NCBI RefSeq assembly: GCF_013403925.1
Contig: NZ_JABFDJ010000002.1
Span: 682,001-746,000 of the forward strand
Length of the DNA: 64,000 nt
Direction of reading: 5' to 3'
Source: Winogradskyella wichelsiae
Lineage (GTDB): Bacteria > Bacteroidota > Bacteroidia > Flavobacteriales > Flavobacteriaceae
Below the pieces are notes generated by a model. That model did not search any database, was not told the origin of the DNA, and saw nothing but the letters and a program-made list of their open reading frames with translations. A program made the position numbers and the translations under genes. Within the stretch, counting starts at the first letter, position 1; every line of letters begins with the position of its first letter. Of this stretch, positions 1-8,891 are shown in pieces.

Positions 1-848
1 ATTTACGTTTCCATGAAGAAGAGAAACAAGGAGATAAAAAATTTGCTGAACAGTTATCTAAGTTAGGTGATATATATGTTAATGATGCCTTTGGTACAGC
101 ACACAGAGCACATGCTTCTACTACAATTGTAGCTGAATTTTTTCCTGAAACAAAATGTTTTGGTCTTCTTTTAGCTAAAGAAATTGAAAGCATTAAAAAA
201 GTGATGGAAGATGGTGAGAAACCAGTTCTAGCCATACTTGGTGGTGCAAAAGTTTCTTCAAAAATCACAGTAATTGAGAATATTTTAGATAAAGTAGATC
301 ACTTAATCATTGGTGGAGGTATGACTTTTACTTTCGTTAAAGCTCAAGGCGGAAAAGTTGGTAATTCTATTTGTGAAGATGACAAAATGGAATTAGCTTT
401 AGATATTTTAAAGCAAGCTGAAGCAAAAGGTGTTAAAATCCATTTACCTGTAGACGTAGTTGCAGCGGATAGTTTTAGCAATACTGCAAATACACAATTT
501 TGTGATGTTTATGAAATTCCTGATGGTTGGGAAGGTTTAGATGCAGGACCAAAATCTATTAAGATTTTTGATACTGTTGTTAACCAATGTAAAACAATTC
601 TTTGGAATGGACCTTTAGGTGTATTTGAATTAGAAAGTTTTGCTAACGGAACTATTGAATTAGGAAACTCTATAGCAAATGCTACCAAAAACGGAGCGTT
701 TTCTTTAGTAGGTGGTGGAGATTCTGTTGCTGCTGTAAAACAATTTGGTTTTGAAAAGAAAGTAAGTTATGTAAGTACCGGTGGTGGTGCAATGTTAGAA
801 AGTCTAGAAGGTAAAACTTTACCTGGTATTGCTGCGATATTAGACTAA
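1..848 (+). CDS. pgk: Phosphoglycerate kinase, 3' part (5' end outside window)
   Basis: Glycolytic enzyme that moves phosphate between 1,3-bisphosphoglycerate and ADP in the cytoplasm. The frame is open from base 3, so about 281 C-terminal codons are present and roughly the first 115 of a ~395-residue enzyme are missing. Diagnostic stretches include [13 protein letters not shown], the LGGAKVSSK segment that starts the C-terminal nucleotide-binding domain, [10 protein letters not shown], and the GGGDSVAA and STGGGA loops near the end. It ends in TAA three bases before the next ATG, so the downstream lipoprotein gene may be co-transcribed. The identification is secure; only the truncation is unusual, and it is caused by the window edge. 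Confidence 0.97.
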   Translation, partial: LRFHEEEKQGDKKFAEQLSKLGDIYVNDAFGTAHRAHASTTIVAEFFPETKCFGLLLAKEIESIKKVMEDGEKPVLAILGGAKVSSKITVIENILDKVDHLIIGGGMTFTFVKAQGGKVGNSICEDDKMELALDILKQAEAKGVKIHLPVDVVAADSFSNTANTQFCDVYEIPDGWEGLDAGPKSIKIFDTVVNQCKTILWNGPLGVFELESFANGTIELGNSIANATKNGAFSLVGGGDSVAAVKQFGFEKKVSYVSTGGGAMLESLEGKTLPGIAAILD

Positions 849-851
849 TAT

Positions 852-1811
852 ATGAAGTTGTTTAAGTACATCTTTTTATTATTTTTCTTTTTTAGCTGTG
901 ATTCTGATGATAAAACTTCTGAAGTAACAGATATAAGATATAAAGTGCTCTTAGATTATGATGGAGATCTCGTTTTCATAGGTGACCAAACAAATAAGGT
1001 GATTTTTGAAAGTAGCTCTTCTGAGTATTATTTGAGCATTTTAGGCTATTATAATGAAATACAATCTAAGAGGCTGTACTTCATTTCTAGAAGTGATTTT
1101 TATTCAGGTTTTATGTTGAATTACATCGATTTACAAGATTTGTACGAGAATAGAGATTATAATTATACGGTTCAATCTTCTATTATTAATTTCGATGAAA
1201 ATGATTATTTGATGTCTGGCGTCTTTATGGAATCAGAAAACAGATATCATTTTTTAGTTACAGAAGACGACTCAAATATTCTTTTAAAAACCTTTGAAAG
1301 TGGATCATTGGTTGAAACTCAAAATCTAACTTCATCATTTGCTGTCGCTAATTTTGGCATAGAAGGAATTAGTTATCTGCAAGAATCTAATAAGCTAGTT
1401 ATAATTCAAGATGTATTTAATTCTTCAACTCAAAAAACTAAGATTATCGATTTAGATACTTTTAGTTTAATCGGAGAGCATACTAATTTTAATTACAACT
1501 TTTTTAAAAGCTTCGGAAATGAAGATCATCAATACCTAATTGGTCGAAAAGAAATTAGCTATGAAGTCCATGAATATTTAACAGATTTAGAAGGTAATTT
1601 AATTACTGATAATTCTGATGAATATGCTTTTATAGGAAGGGCATCAACAGGTTACGATACAGAAGAGAGTGCTTTTGAATATTTTGTAAACGGAGATGTT
1701 AGAGAAGAAGTAGGAACAATAAATACCACTACTGGTGAGTTATTACGGCAAGGTGTAGAAGGAGAGCCTCATTCTAGAAATTCCCCAATTTTTTATTTTA
1801 AACCAAATTAA
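852..1811 (+). CDS. Putative lipoprotein of unknown function
   Basis: A 319-residue protein with a lipoprotein signal: a short basic start (MKLFK), a phenylalanine-rich hydrophobic core and a lipobox ending FFSC at Cys16, followed by acidic residues (DSDDK). The mature part is rich in aromatic and acidic residues and looks mainly beta-stranded, with repeated short strand-turn patterns such as YLSILGYY and KTKIIDLDTFSLIG. That could fit a propeller or sandwich fold, but I recognise no family. The ATG lies 3 bases after the pgk stop, suggesting co-transcription with a housekeeping gene. It is probably exported to the periplasm or outer membrane. Function unknown. Confidence 0.8.
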   Translation: MKLFKYIFLLFFFFSCDSDDKTSEVTDIRYKVLLDYDGDLVFIGDQTNKVIFESSSSEYYLSILGYYNEIQSKRLYFISRSDFYSGFMLNYIDLQDLYENRDYNYTVQSSIINFDENDYLMSGVFMESENRYHFLVTEDDSNILLKTFESGSLVETQNLTSSFAVANFGIEGISYLQESNKLVIIQDVFNSSTQKTKIIDLDTFSLIGEHTNFNYNFFKSFGNEDHQYLIGRKEISYEVHEYLTDLEGNLITDNSDEYAFIGRASTGYDTEESAFEYFVNGDVREEVGTINTTTGELLRQGVEGEPHSRNSPIFYFKPN

Positions 1812-1845
1812 TCAATTCGATTAAATTAATAAACGTTATTTGACT

Positions 1846-3405
1846 ATGCTACGTGTAATAGTATTATTTTTTTGTACAACTATTTTTAGTGCTCATATTG
1901 TAGCACAAACAAAAACGGATAGTACTCTACAGAAATCATCTGAAACAAAAGAGAATAAAGGAGCTGTTTTAGATGGTAAACTGTTTAAAACAGATAAGAA
2001 TATCAAGGCTATTAAAGATAGTTTAGATATTAAAGACCTTTTAGATTTACCTGAAGCTGCAGAGTTAGATAAAAAATGGTTAGAAGAACTATATAATAAC
2101 TCACTTTTTGATACCATCTATAAATCTGTATCAGAAATGACTTATAAACATGTAGATTATCCAGAGCTTTCTACAGATACTTTAAAGGCAAGATTAGAGC
2201 GTTTAAACGCTAGAACGCCATTTAATGTAGAATATAACGAATCTTTAGAAAATGTAATTAAAAGCTACTTAAAACATAGGCATCGATCATTTGAAAAATT
2301 AATGGGATTAAGTCATTTTTATTTCCCCATGTTCGAGCAAGAATTTGCTAATCATGATATTCCCTTAGAGATGAAATATCTTGCTATTGTAGAATCTGCT
2401 TTAAAACCTAGAGCAAGATCTAGAGTTGGTGCAACAGGTTTATGGCAATTTATGTACGGAACAGGAAAAGAACATGGTTTAGAGGTGAGTAGTTATGTAG
2501 ATGACCGTAGCGATCCTATAAAAGCAACAACTGCAGCAGCAGAGTATTTAAACAGAGTATATCGTATATTTAATGATTGGGACTTAGCATTAGCAGCCTA
2601 TAATTCAGGACCAGGAAATGTAAATAAAGCTATTAGACGCTCTAATGGAGCTACCAATTATTGGAATATTCGGCATAATTTACCGAGAGAAACAGCAGGG
2701 TATGTACCTGCTTTTTTAGCAACAATGTATATTTTTGAATATGCAGAAGAACATGGTTTTAAACCAGAACGACCAGATTTTCAATTAATTCAAACAGACA
2801 CGGTACACGTTAAACAAATGATTTCTTTAAATCATGTATCTGAAGCTACAGGTATAAAAATAGAAGAACTACAGTTTTTAAACCCTTCATATAAATTAGA
2901 TATAATTCCAAAGGTTGAAGGCAAAATCTACACCTTAAGATTGCCTAGAACAGCGATTGGTACATTTGTCACTAATGAAGATCGAATTTATGCGTTTGCA
3001 AATGCAGAATTTAATAAGCGAGAAAAACCTTTACCAGAACTCATAAAAGCAGATAGTAAAATTACTTATAGAGTAAGGAGTGGAGATTATCTAGGTAAAA
3101 TTGCAAGAAAATATGGGGTAAGGGTAAGTCAAATAAAACAATGGAACGGTCTTAGAAGTCACAGTTTAAAAATAGGACAGAGACTTACTATTTTTCCTAA
3201 AAATCATGGAGTTACCAAAACTGTTGAGAAACCTAAAAAAGTAATAAATACAGCAGGAAAACAAGTTTATAAAGTAGTGTCTGGGGATTCACTTTGGAGC
3301 ATTGCTCAAAAATTTCCTGGAGTTTCTGTGGATAATATTAAAGATTGGAACGATATTAGTGATAATAAACTCAAAATAGGAATGACACTTGTTGTGTCTA
3401 AATAA
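1846..3405 (+). CDS. Membrane-bound lytic murein transglycosylase with two LysM repeats (MltD-like)
   Basis: Cleaves peptidoglycan glycan strands by transglycosylation. ATG 1846 is preferred over an in-frame TTG at 1840 because MLRVIVLFFCTTIFSA then forms a clean signal peptide. The SLT domain (about residues 150-290) has the catalytic Glu183 in IVESAL, the GATGLWQFM motif and the AAYNSGPGNV motif. Two LysM repeats lie at the C-terminus (about 405-450 and 470-517), each with a GDxLxxIA core, and should anchor the enzyme to the wall. About 519 residues is normal for MltD-type enzymes of this phylum. The next genes (DUF4837 lipoprotein, TatA, M23 peptidase) make this a cell-envelope block. Confidence 0.92.
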   Translation: MLRVIVLFFCTTIFSAHIVAQTKTDSTLQKSSETKENKGAVLDGKLFKTDKNIKAIKDSLDIKDLLDLPEAAELDKKWLEELYNNSLFDTIYKSVSEMTYKHVDYPELSTDTLKARLERLNARTPFNVEYNESLENVIKSYLKHRHRSFEKLMGLSHFYFPMFEQEFANHDIPLEMKYLAIVESALKPRARSRVGATGLWQFMYGTGKEHGLEVSSYVDDRSDPIKATTAAAEYLNRVYRIFNDWDLALAAYNSGPGNVNKAIRRSNGATNYWNIRHNLPRETAGYVPAFLATMYIFEYAEEHGFKPERPDFQLIQTDTVHVKQMISLNHVSEATGIKIEELQFLNPSYKLDIIPKVEGKIYTLRLPRTAIGTFVTNEDRIYAFANAEFNKREKPLPELIKADSKITYRVRSGDYLGKIARKYGVRVSQIKQWNGLRSHSLKIGQRLTIFPKNHGVTKTVEKPKKVINTAGKQVYKVVSGDSLWSIAQKFPGVSVDNIKDWNDISDNKLKIGMTLVVSK

Positions 3406-3428
3406 TAACCCAACTAAAACATTAAATT

Positions 3429-4409
3429 ATGAAAGCTTTTTATACTGTATTATTTTGTGTGTTACTATTAGCATGTGGAGATAAAAAGGAGAACGATAAT
3501 CAAATTTATTTACCAAGTTCTAACGGAAATTTAAATACCATATCTATAGTGGCAGATAATATTGTTTGGGAAGGTGAAGTCGGTGAGGCTATAAGAAACA
3601 TTTTTGCAGCACCTTTAGATGGTTTGCCTACAGAAGAGCCAATGTTTAACATAAAACAAATCCCGACACAAGTTTTTGATGGTTTTGCTGCACGAAGTAG
3701 AATTGTATTAAAAATTGAAAAAGGAAATGCAGAAACTACAACTAAAATTATGCATGAAGCATTCGCAAAACCTCAAACGGTAGCCGTTGTAGGCGGTAAA
3801 ACAAACCAAGATATTATAAAGGAATTAGAAGAAAATAAGAGTAAAATAATTGATGCTTTTAACAAAGAAGAAGTTAAAGAGAAATTAAGACGTATTAATT
3901 TATCTCCATTAGATGATAAGGTAATTGAGAACAAATTAGGTATCGCTATAGATATTCCTTCGGCTTATAATATTGCTAAGTCAGACGAAGATTTTTTCTG
4001 GATTAGAAAAAATTTAAGTAATACAAAAACCATTGATTTAATGCTGTATACCGTTCCAATGGAAACGATTTCTAGAAGCGATAGTACAATTATAGATATT
4101 GTTAAGATGAGAAATCAGATTACAAAAACTAAAATTCCTGGTGAAGACGGTATTTATATGGAAGTTGAAGATGCTTATGCACCATCTATGTTTGAAGCAA
4201 TTATAGATAACAAACCTGCTTATGAAGTAAGAGGTATGTGGATCATGAATGGTTTTACAATGGCAGGTCCGTTTATTACTTATGCCATTGAAGATAAAGT
4301 TAACAACCGTTACATTATTGCAGATGGTTATGTTTATGCACCTTCATTAGAGAAACGTGATTATATCTTTGAATTAGAGGCTATGATTAAATCTATGTCA
4401 ATTAAATAA
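3429..4409 (+). CDS. DUF4837 family lipoprotein
   Basis: A 326-residue lipoprotein: MKAFYTVLFCVLLLAC gives a lipobox ending LLAC at Cys16. The rest matches my recollection of the DUF4837 family of Bacteroidota, with the early stretch SIVADNIVWEGEVGEAIRN and a C-terminal half containing GMWIMNGFTMAGPF. The function of the family is not known. Position between a lytic transglycosylase gene and tatA is a common flavobacterial arrangement as I recall it, which suggests an envelope role, but that is inference. It starts 23 bases after the transglycosylase stop, so both are probably on one transcript that ends at the palindrome at 4431-4470. Confidence 0.85.
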   Translation: MKAFYTVLFCVLLLACGDKKENDNQIYLPSSNGNLNTISIVADNIVWEGEVGEAIRNIFAAPLDGLPTEEPMFNIKQIPTQVFDGFAARSRIVLKIEKGNAETTTKIMHEAFAKPQTVAVVGGKTNQDIIKELEENKSKIIDAFNKEEVKEKLRRINLSPLDDKVIENKLGIAIDIPSAYNIAKSDEDFFWIRKNLSNTKTIDLMLYTVPMETISRSDSTIIDIVKMRNQITKTKIPGEDGIYMEVEDAYAPSMFEAIIDNKPAYEVRGMWIMNGFTMAGPFITYAIEDKVNNRYIIADGYVYAPSLEKRDYIFELEAMIKSMSIK

Positions 4410-4430
4410 ATATTTGATTACTAATAAAAG

Positions 4431-4470
4431 AAAAAGAGGCTATCTAAATATATTTAGATAGCCTCTTTTT
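4431..4470. terminator. Perfect 40-base palindrome, bidirectional terminator
   Basis: Bases 4431-4450 are the exact reverse complement of 4451-4470. The stem contains a GC-rich AGAGGCTATCTAAA arm and ends in a T run on each strand. It lies between the convergent DUF4837 (+) and tatA (-) genes, so it should stop transcription in both directions. Confidence 0.9.
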
Positions 4471-4496
4471 TATTCCTATAAGAGAAGAGTAAAATG

Positions 4497-4682
4497 TTAT
4501 TCTTTCTTTTTAAGATCAGTAGATTCTTCTTCTTTACTAGCATCTTTAAATTCTTTAATTCCGCTACCCAATCCTTTCATTAATTCAGGTATTTTTTTAC
4601 CACCAAACAATAAAAGTATTGCAAGACCAATAATTACATATTGCCATGGTCCAATGAATAAAAATATATTGCTGAAAATCAT
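4497..4682 (-). CDS. tatA: Sec-independent protein translocase subunit TatA/TatE
   Basis: Pore-forming subunit of the twin-arginine translocase, which exports folded proteins across the inner membrane. The 61-residue protein has one N-terminal membrane helix (about residues 12-25, [14 protein letters not shown]), the family signature FGGKKIPEL and an amphipathic helix ([14 protein letters not shown]) followed by a charged tail. Length and order are typical. It is transcribed alone on the minus strand, with a perfect -7 promoter box (TAACTTTG) 20-27 bases upstream. tatC is not in the window. Confidence 0.93.
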   Translation of the reverse strand: MIFSNIFLFIGPWQYVIIGLAILLLFGGKKIPELMKGLGSGIKEFKDASKEEESTDLKKKE

Positions 4683-4701
4683 AATTTTAAATTTTAGAGT
4701 A

Positions 4702-4709
4702 CAAAGTTA
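4702..4709 (-). promoter_or_regulatory. Candidate -7 promoter box for tatA
   Basis: Read on the minus strand this is TAACTTTG, a perfect match to the Bacteroidota -7 consensus TAnnTTTG. Transcription would begin near 4696, giving a leader of about 14 bases. No clear TTG -33 element is seen at the usual spacing. Confidence 0.5.
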
Positions 4710-4763
4710 GTAATTATAGTTTATATAATAGTATTCTTTAGTCAACTTTAAGAGTTTATGGTG

Positions 4764-4792
4764 GTGCTATTTCAGTATTTTAACTAATTTTG
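4764..4792 (+). promoter_or_regulatory. Candidate promoter for the M23 peptidase gene
   Basis: The -7 box TAATTTTG (4785-4792) is a perfect TAnnTTTG. A weak -33 (GTG at 4764-4766 instead of TTG) sits 18 bases upstream. The box ends only 5 bases before the ATG at 4798, so transcription would start at or next to the start codon. Confidence 0.5.
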
Positions 4793-4797
4793 TTTTA

Positions 4798-5667
4798 ATG
4801 GCAAAAAAGAAAAATAAAGAGAAGAAATTCACCAAAAAGCTGCTGCATAAGTATCGCTTAGTCATTCTTAATGAAGATACTTTTGAGGAGCGTTTTGCTA
4901 TAAAATTAACACGTCTCAATGTTTTTATATTATCTTCAATTTCAGCTATTTCACTTGTGTTTTTTACAGTTTTGTTAATAGCGTTTACTTCATTACGAGA
5001 ATATATTCCGGGCTATTCTTCGGCAAAATTAAAAAAGAAAGCTACAACATTAAATTACAAAACAGATTCATTAGTCCAAGAGCTTGAAATGAATAAACGT
5101 TACTATGCGTCTATCAGAAAGGTCTTAACAGGTGATGTTGCAACTATAGATTTTAATAGAGATTCTATTATAGAGGCTGCTAAAAATGATCTTGATATTT
5201 TGCAAGTTCCGACTAATAGAGAAGATTCTATTTTAAGAGAAAAAGTAGATAAAGAAGATAAGTATAACTTATTTGAGACTTCAGGAGATCAATCTAATTA
5301 TATTTTATTTCCTCCCGTAAACGGTACAATTTCTGAAGGCTATAATTTAAAAGATAAACACTTTGCTGTAGATGTGGTCGTACCATTAAATACACCTGTA
5401 AAAGCAACTGCAGATGGTACAATTATATTTGCTGAGTGGACTGTAGAAACAGGTTACGTGGTAATAATAGAACACAATAGAGAGCTTATTTCGGTTTACA
5501 AGCACAATTCGGCCATAACGAAAGCTCAGGGAGATTTGGTGAAGTCTGGTGAAGTTATAGCCATGTCTGGTAATTCAGGCGAATTAACAACAGGACCTCA
5601 TTTGCATTTTGAACTTTGGAGTAAAGGATATTCTGTTAACCCAACTAATTTTATTAATTTTCAGTAA
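4798..5667 (+). CDS. Membrane-anchored M23 family metallopeptidase
   Basis: Probable zinc endopeptidase cutting peptidoglycan cross-bridges. The 289-residue protein has a basic cytoplasmic N-terminus, one membrane helix (about residues 42-65), a short coiled linker and a C-terminal M23 (LytM) domain from about residue 170. Zinc-site residues are intact: His188 and Asp192 in HFAVD, and the HLH motif at 268-270 in GPHLHFEL, so catalysis is expected. This contrasts with the EnvC-like protein at 56410-57633. The N-terminal region (LHKYRLVILNEDTFEE) is one I remember as conserved in this flavobacterial family, supporting the ATG. Its TAA overlaps the ATG of the GH3 gene by one base. Confidence 0.92.
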   Translation: MAKKKNKEKKFTKKLLHKYRLVILNEDTFEERFAIKLTRLNVFILSSISAISLVFFTVLLIAFTSLREYIPGYSSAKLKKKATTLNYKTDSLVQELEMNKRYYASIRKVLTGDVATIDFNRDSIIEAAKNDLDILQVPTNREDSILREKVDKEDKYNLFETSGDQSNYILFPPVNGTISEGYNLKDKHFAVDVVVPLNTPVKATADGTIIFAEWTVETGYVVIIEHNRELISVYKHNSAITKAQGDLVKSGEVIAMSGNSGELTTGPHLHFELWSKGYSVNPTNFINFQ

Positions 5668-7169
5668 TGGCATCATTCAAAGCCGCACTTTCAAAAATCT
5701 TTGCAAAGGTTATAGCAAGGAAAATAGATAAATGGTCGTCTCAACCAATTGAAACGCAACAAAAAGTTTTTAGAAATTTAATTTCAGAAGCTAAGCACAC
5801 CACTTTTGGTATAGATCATAATTTTGATTCTATAAATTCTGTTGAAGCATTTCAACGCAACGTTCCTATTAGAGATTACGAAGAATTAAAACCTTATGTA
5901 GAGCGTGTTGTTGCAGGTGAACAAGATATTCTATGGAAAGGGAAACCGCTCTATTTTGCTAAAACCTCAGGTACAACATCTGGTGCTAAATACATACCAA
6001 TTACAAAGGAAAGCATGCCAACGCATATTGAGGCAGCTAGGAATGCAATTCTGTTATATATAAATGAAACAGGAAATTCAAAATTTGTAGATGGTAAAAT
6101 GATTTTTCTGCAAGGGAGTCCTATTCTGGAAGAAAAACATGACATAAAATTTGGACGCTTATCAGGAATCGTTGCCCATTTTGTTCCAAAATATCTTCAA
6201 AAAAACAGATTACCAAGCTTAAAGACGAACTGTATTGAAGATTGGGAGACGAAGATTGATGCCATTGTTGAAGAAACTATTAATGAAGACATGAGTATCA
6301 TATCGGGAATTCCTCCTTGGGTACAAATGTATTTTGAAAAGCTGATAGAGAAATCTGGGAAAAGTGTTGGAGATCTTTTTCAAAACTTTAATTTATTCAT
6401 TTTTGGAGGTGTTAATTATGAACCTTATCGTGCAAAATTTGAAAATCTAATAGGAAGAAAAGTAGATAGTATTGAACTATACCCAGCAAGTGAAGGCTTT
6501 TTTGCTTTTCAAGATAAACAAGATGAAGAAGGAATGTTACTTCAATTAGATTCTGGAATATTTTATGAATTTATAGAAGCTGAACATTTCTTTGAAGAAA
6601 ACCCTAAACGCATCACTATTGCAGATGTTAAGTTAAGCGTCAATTATGTTATGATTATTTCTACAACTGCTGGTCTTTGGGCGTACAATATTGGGGACAC
6701 AATTCAGTTTACATCATTAAAACCCTATAGACTGATTGTTAGTGGAAGGATAAAACATTTTATTTCAGCCTTTGGAGAGCATGTTATTGGTAAGGAAGTA
6801 GAGCAAGCGCTAAAAGAAGCTACCGAAAACACGTTAATTTCAGTAAACGAATTTACGGTAGCACCACAAATAAGTCCTGCCGAAGGTTTACCTTATCACG
6901 AATGGTTAATAGAGTTTGAAAATGAACCTGAAAACATACAAGAATTAGTTGAAGCATTAGAGCAATCGTTACAAAAACAAAATAGTTACTATTTAGATTT
7001 AATTACAGGTAAAGTTTTAAAACCTTTAAAAGTTACAAGAGTTACCAAAGACGGTTTTCAAACGTATATGAAGTCAATAGGGAAATTGGGAGGTCAAAAT
7101 AAAATTCCAAGATTGGCTAATGATCGGAAAATTGCAGACAGCTTACACCAACTTAATTTAACTAAATAA
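5667..7169 (+). CDS. GH3 auxin-responsive promoter family protein (acyl-adenylate/amido synthetase superfamily)
   Basis: A 500-residue member of the GH3 family, named after plant enzymes that join acyl acids to amino acids through an adenylate intermediate. The phosphate-binding loop TSGTTSGAKYIP lies at residues 100-111, and further family features follow (ISGIPPWVQMYFE, LYPASEGFFAFQ, NIGDTIQFTSLKPYRL). Bacterial members are widespread in Bacteroidota, but their substrates are generally unknown, so the acyl acid and acceptor here cannot be named. Translation is probably coupled to the upstream M23 gene through a one-base stop/start overlap (TAATG). A new promoter box follows its stop. Confidence 0.9.
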   Translation: MASFKAALSKIFAKVIARKIDKWSSQPIETQQKVFRNLISEAKHTTFGIDHNFDSINSVEAFQRNVPIRDYEELKPYVERVVAGEQDILWKGKPLYFAKTSGTTSGAKYIPITKESMPTHIEAARNAILLYINETGNSKFVDGKMIFLQGSPILEEKHDIKFGRLSGIVAHFVPKYLQKNRLPSLKTNCIEDWETKIDAIVEETINEDMSIISGIPPWVQMYFEKLIEKSGKSVGDLFQNFNLFIFGGVNYEPYRAKFENLIGRKVDSIELYPASEGFFAFQDKQDEEGMLLQLDSGIFYEFIEAEHFFEENPKRITIADVKLSVNYVMIISTTAGLWAYNIGDTIQFTSLKPYRLIVSGRIKHFISAFGEHVIGKEVEQALKEATENTLISVNEFTVAPQISPAEGLPYHEWLIEFENEPENIQELVEALEQSLQKQNSYYLDLITGKVLKPLKVTRVTKDGFQTYMKSIGKLGGQNKIPRLANDRKIADSLHQLNLTK

Positions 7170-7172
7170 GCC

Positions 7173-7180
7173 TATATTTG
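7173..7180 (+). promoter_or_regulatory. Candidate -7 promoter box for the DUF6909 gene
   Basis: TATATTTG is a perfect TAnnTTTG match, immediately after the GH3 stop codon and 16 bases before the next ATG, giving a leader of about 10 bases. No convincing TTG -33 element is present, so chance occurrence is possible. Confidence 0.4.
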
Positions 7181-7196
7181 TAGGTTAAACTAATGT

Positions 7197-8888
7197 ATGA
7201 GGACAACAAAAAAAGAACAAGGAAGAACAAGAGCACAAGAAAGTTCTAGTGCTATAGAGCGCATGTATATTACAATGCGTCATCTTTTTAATCGTGGTTT
7301 TTATAAACCAATGGGAGTCTCTGGAGAAACATTACGTGAGGCTTTATTACTCTTACGTCCAGAAATATATGGTTCAATTGGAGAAGAAAAAGCAGAACTA
7401 GAAGGACTGCTTTATGTTGTAGATCGTTTACCTCAAGGTATAGAAGAATGTACATTTATCAATTTAACAAGTGATGAAGGTTATGCTAATTCACATTTTA
7501 AAGCCATTATCCCACCAAAAAGAAGACGTAATTGTTATCGTATAGATGATGAGCAAATGAATATTGAAATCACACGAGGACGTTCTGAGATTTATGATAT
7601 TTTAACACACCTTACGTTCTTATTTGTAGAGTCTCATAAAATAAGTAAGCGTGTAATTATTGATGAAGATGGTTCTACGGTTAGAGATTGGCAAAAATTA
7701 GAGAACGCAGTATTATCTTCTAATAAATTAACTCAAAAAGAACGCGAAATTGCAATTACCCATACCGCAAATATTTTAGGAAGAACGTTTCACGAATTAA
7801 CAGATGCTTATCCAAAATTTGCTACAGAAAGTCAACCAGAACGTTTACTTCATATTGTATATTGGTTAGGTAAATTAGCTATTGAAGAAACTATTAATAA
7901 CGTAAAACGTACTATTACGTTTAGTCCAGTCTTAAGAGAACGTTTAGGGCATCATATCCATGGAGAGATATGGGCAGATACTATAAAAACGGCTTTACAT
8001 AAAAATGGTTTATTAGAACGACCAATCCATATCATTAGTGCTAATATGCATAGTGTTATGAACTCATTATTTGCAAAAGGCGCACTGAAAGGAGCAGATG
8101 CTAAAAAAGATATTTTTCAAACTTATGAAGCCTTAAGTGAATCGAAAAATGGCCATTTACGAAGTAAGGTTGAAAAATTAGCTTTGCAAAACGGAATGAT
8201 TACCATCAAAGATACTTCGGGGACTAATATAGATATCCAAATTTTTGATACCGATCAAATAGATTTTTCTAAAACCGATTTAAAATATTTAGAGGAAGCT
8301 AAAGAAAAGAAAGCAGTTCTTATAGTTATGGATTATGCTTTTGGCGAGCAGGCTTATGAAACTTTGGATGAGCTATTAAAGCCTATAACCGTAAAGGATG
8401 AAGATGTACATTTAAATGTAAAATCTATTTCTATTATGGGTAAAGCTGGTATTTTACAAGGAGGAAAAGGAGATGTGATGATTCCGAATGCTCATATTTT
8501 TGAAGGTACGGCAGATAATTATCCATTTAAAAATGAATTGAGTAAGGATGACCTATTAGACTGTGGGGTGTCTGTTGTTGAAGGAACTATGGTCACTGTT
8601 TTAGGAACGTCGTTACAGAATAAAGAAATTTTAAAATTCTTTAAAAAATCGACTTGGAACGTTATCGGTTTGGAGATGGAAGGAGCACACTATCAAAAAG
8701 CAATACAAGCTGCCTCTAGGGTTAGAGGAAATATAAATGAAGATGTAAAAGTAAGATACGCCTATTACGCTAGTGATAATCCATTAGAAACGGGTGGAAC
8801 ATTAGCTTCTGGTGGTTTAGGCACTTCAGGTGTAAAACCAACATATGTAATCACAAAAAAAATAATAGAACAAATATTTAATTCTTAA
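7197..8888 (+). CDS. DUF6909 family protein with nucleoside-phosphorylase-like C-terminal domain
   Basis: A 563-residue cytoplasmic protein of a family I recall as DUF6909, without assigned function. The N-terminal ~300 residues are helical and charged (for example RRRNCYRIDDEQMNIEITRG) and match nothing I know. The C-terminal part carries signatures of the PNP/UDP phosphorylase and AMP-nucleosidase superfamily in the right order: MGKAGILQGGKGDVMIP (from residue 414), a glycine-rich segment then GDV; EMEGA at 493-497; and SDNPLE at 526-531, where Asp527 matches the catalytic Asp position. Spacing between EMEGA and SDNPL is about 10 residues longer than usual. The next gene starts 3 bases after its stop. 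A nucleosidase role is inference. Confidence 0.75.
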   Translation: MRTTKKEQGRTRAQESSSAIERMYITMRHLFNRGFYKPMGVSGETLREALLLLRPEIYGSIGEEKAELEGLLYVVDRLPQGIEECTFINLTSDEGYANSHFKAIIPPKRRRNCYRIDDEQMNIEITRGRSEIYDILTHLTFLFVESHKISKRVIIDEDGSTVRDWQKLENAVLSSNKLTQKEREIAITHTANILGRTFHELTDAYPKFATESQPERLLHIVYWLGKLAIEETINNVKRTITFSPVLRERLGHHIHGEIWADTIKTALHKNGLLERPIHIISANMHSVMNSLFAKGALKGADAKKDIFQTYEALSESKNGHLRSKVEKLALQNGMITIKDTSGTNIDIQIFDTDQIDFSKTDLKYLEEAKEKKAVLIVMDYAFGEQAYETLDELLKPITVKDEDVHLNVKSISIMGKAGILQGGKGDVMIPNAHIFEGTADNYPFKNELSKDDLLDCGVSVVEGTMVTVLGTSLQNKEILKFFKKSTWNVIGLEMEGAHYQKAIQAASRVRGNINEDVKVRYAYYASDNPLETGGTLASGGLGTSGVKPTYVITKKIIEQIFNS

Positions 8889-8891
8889 GAA

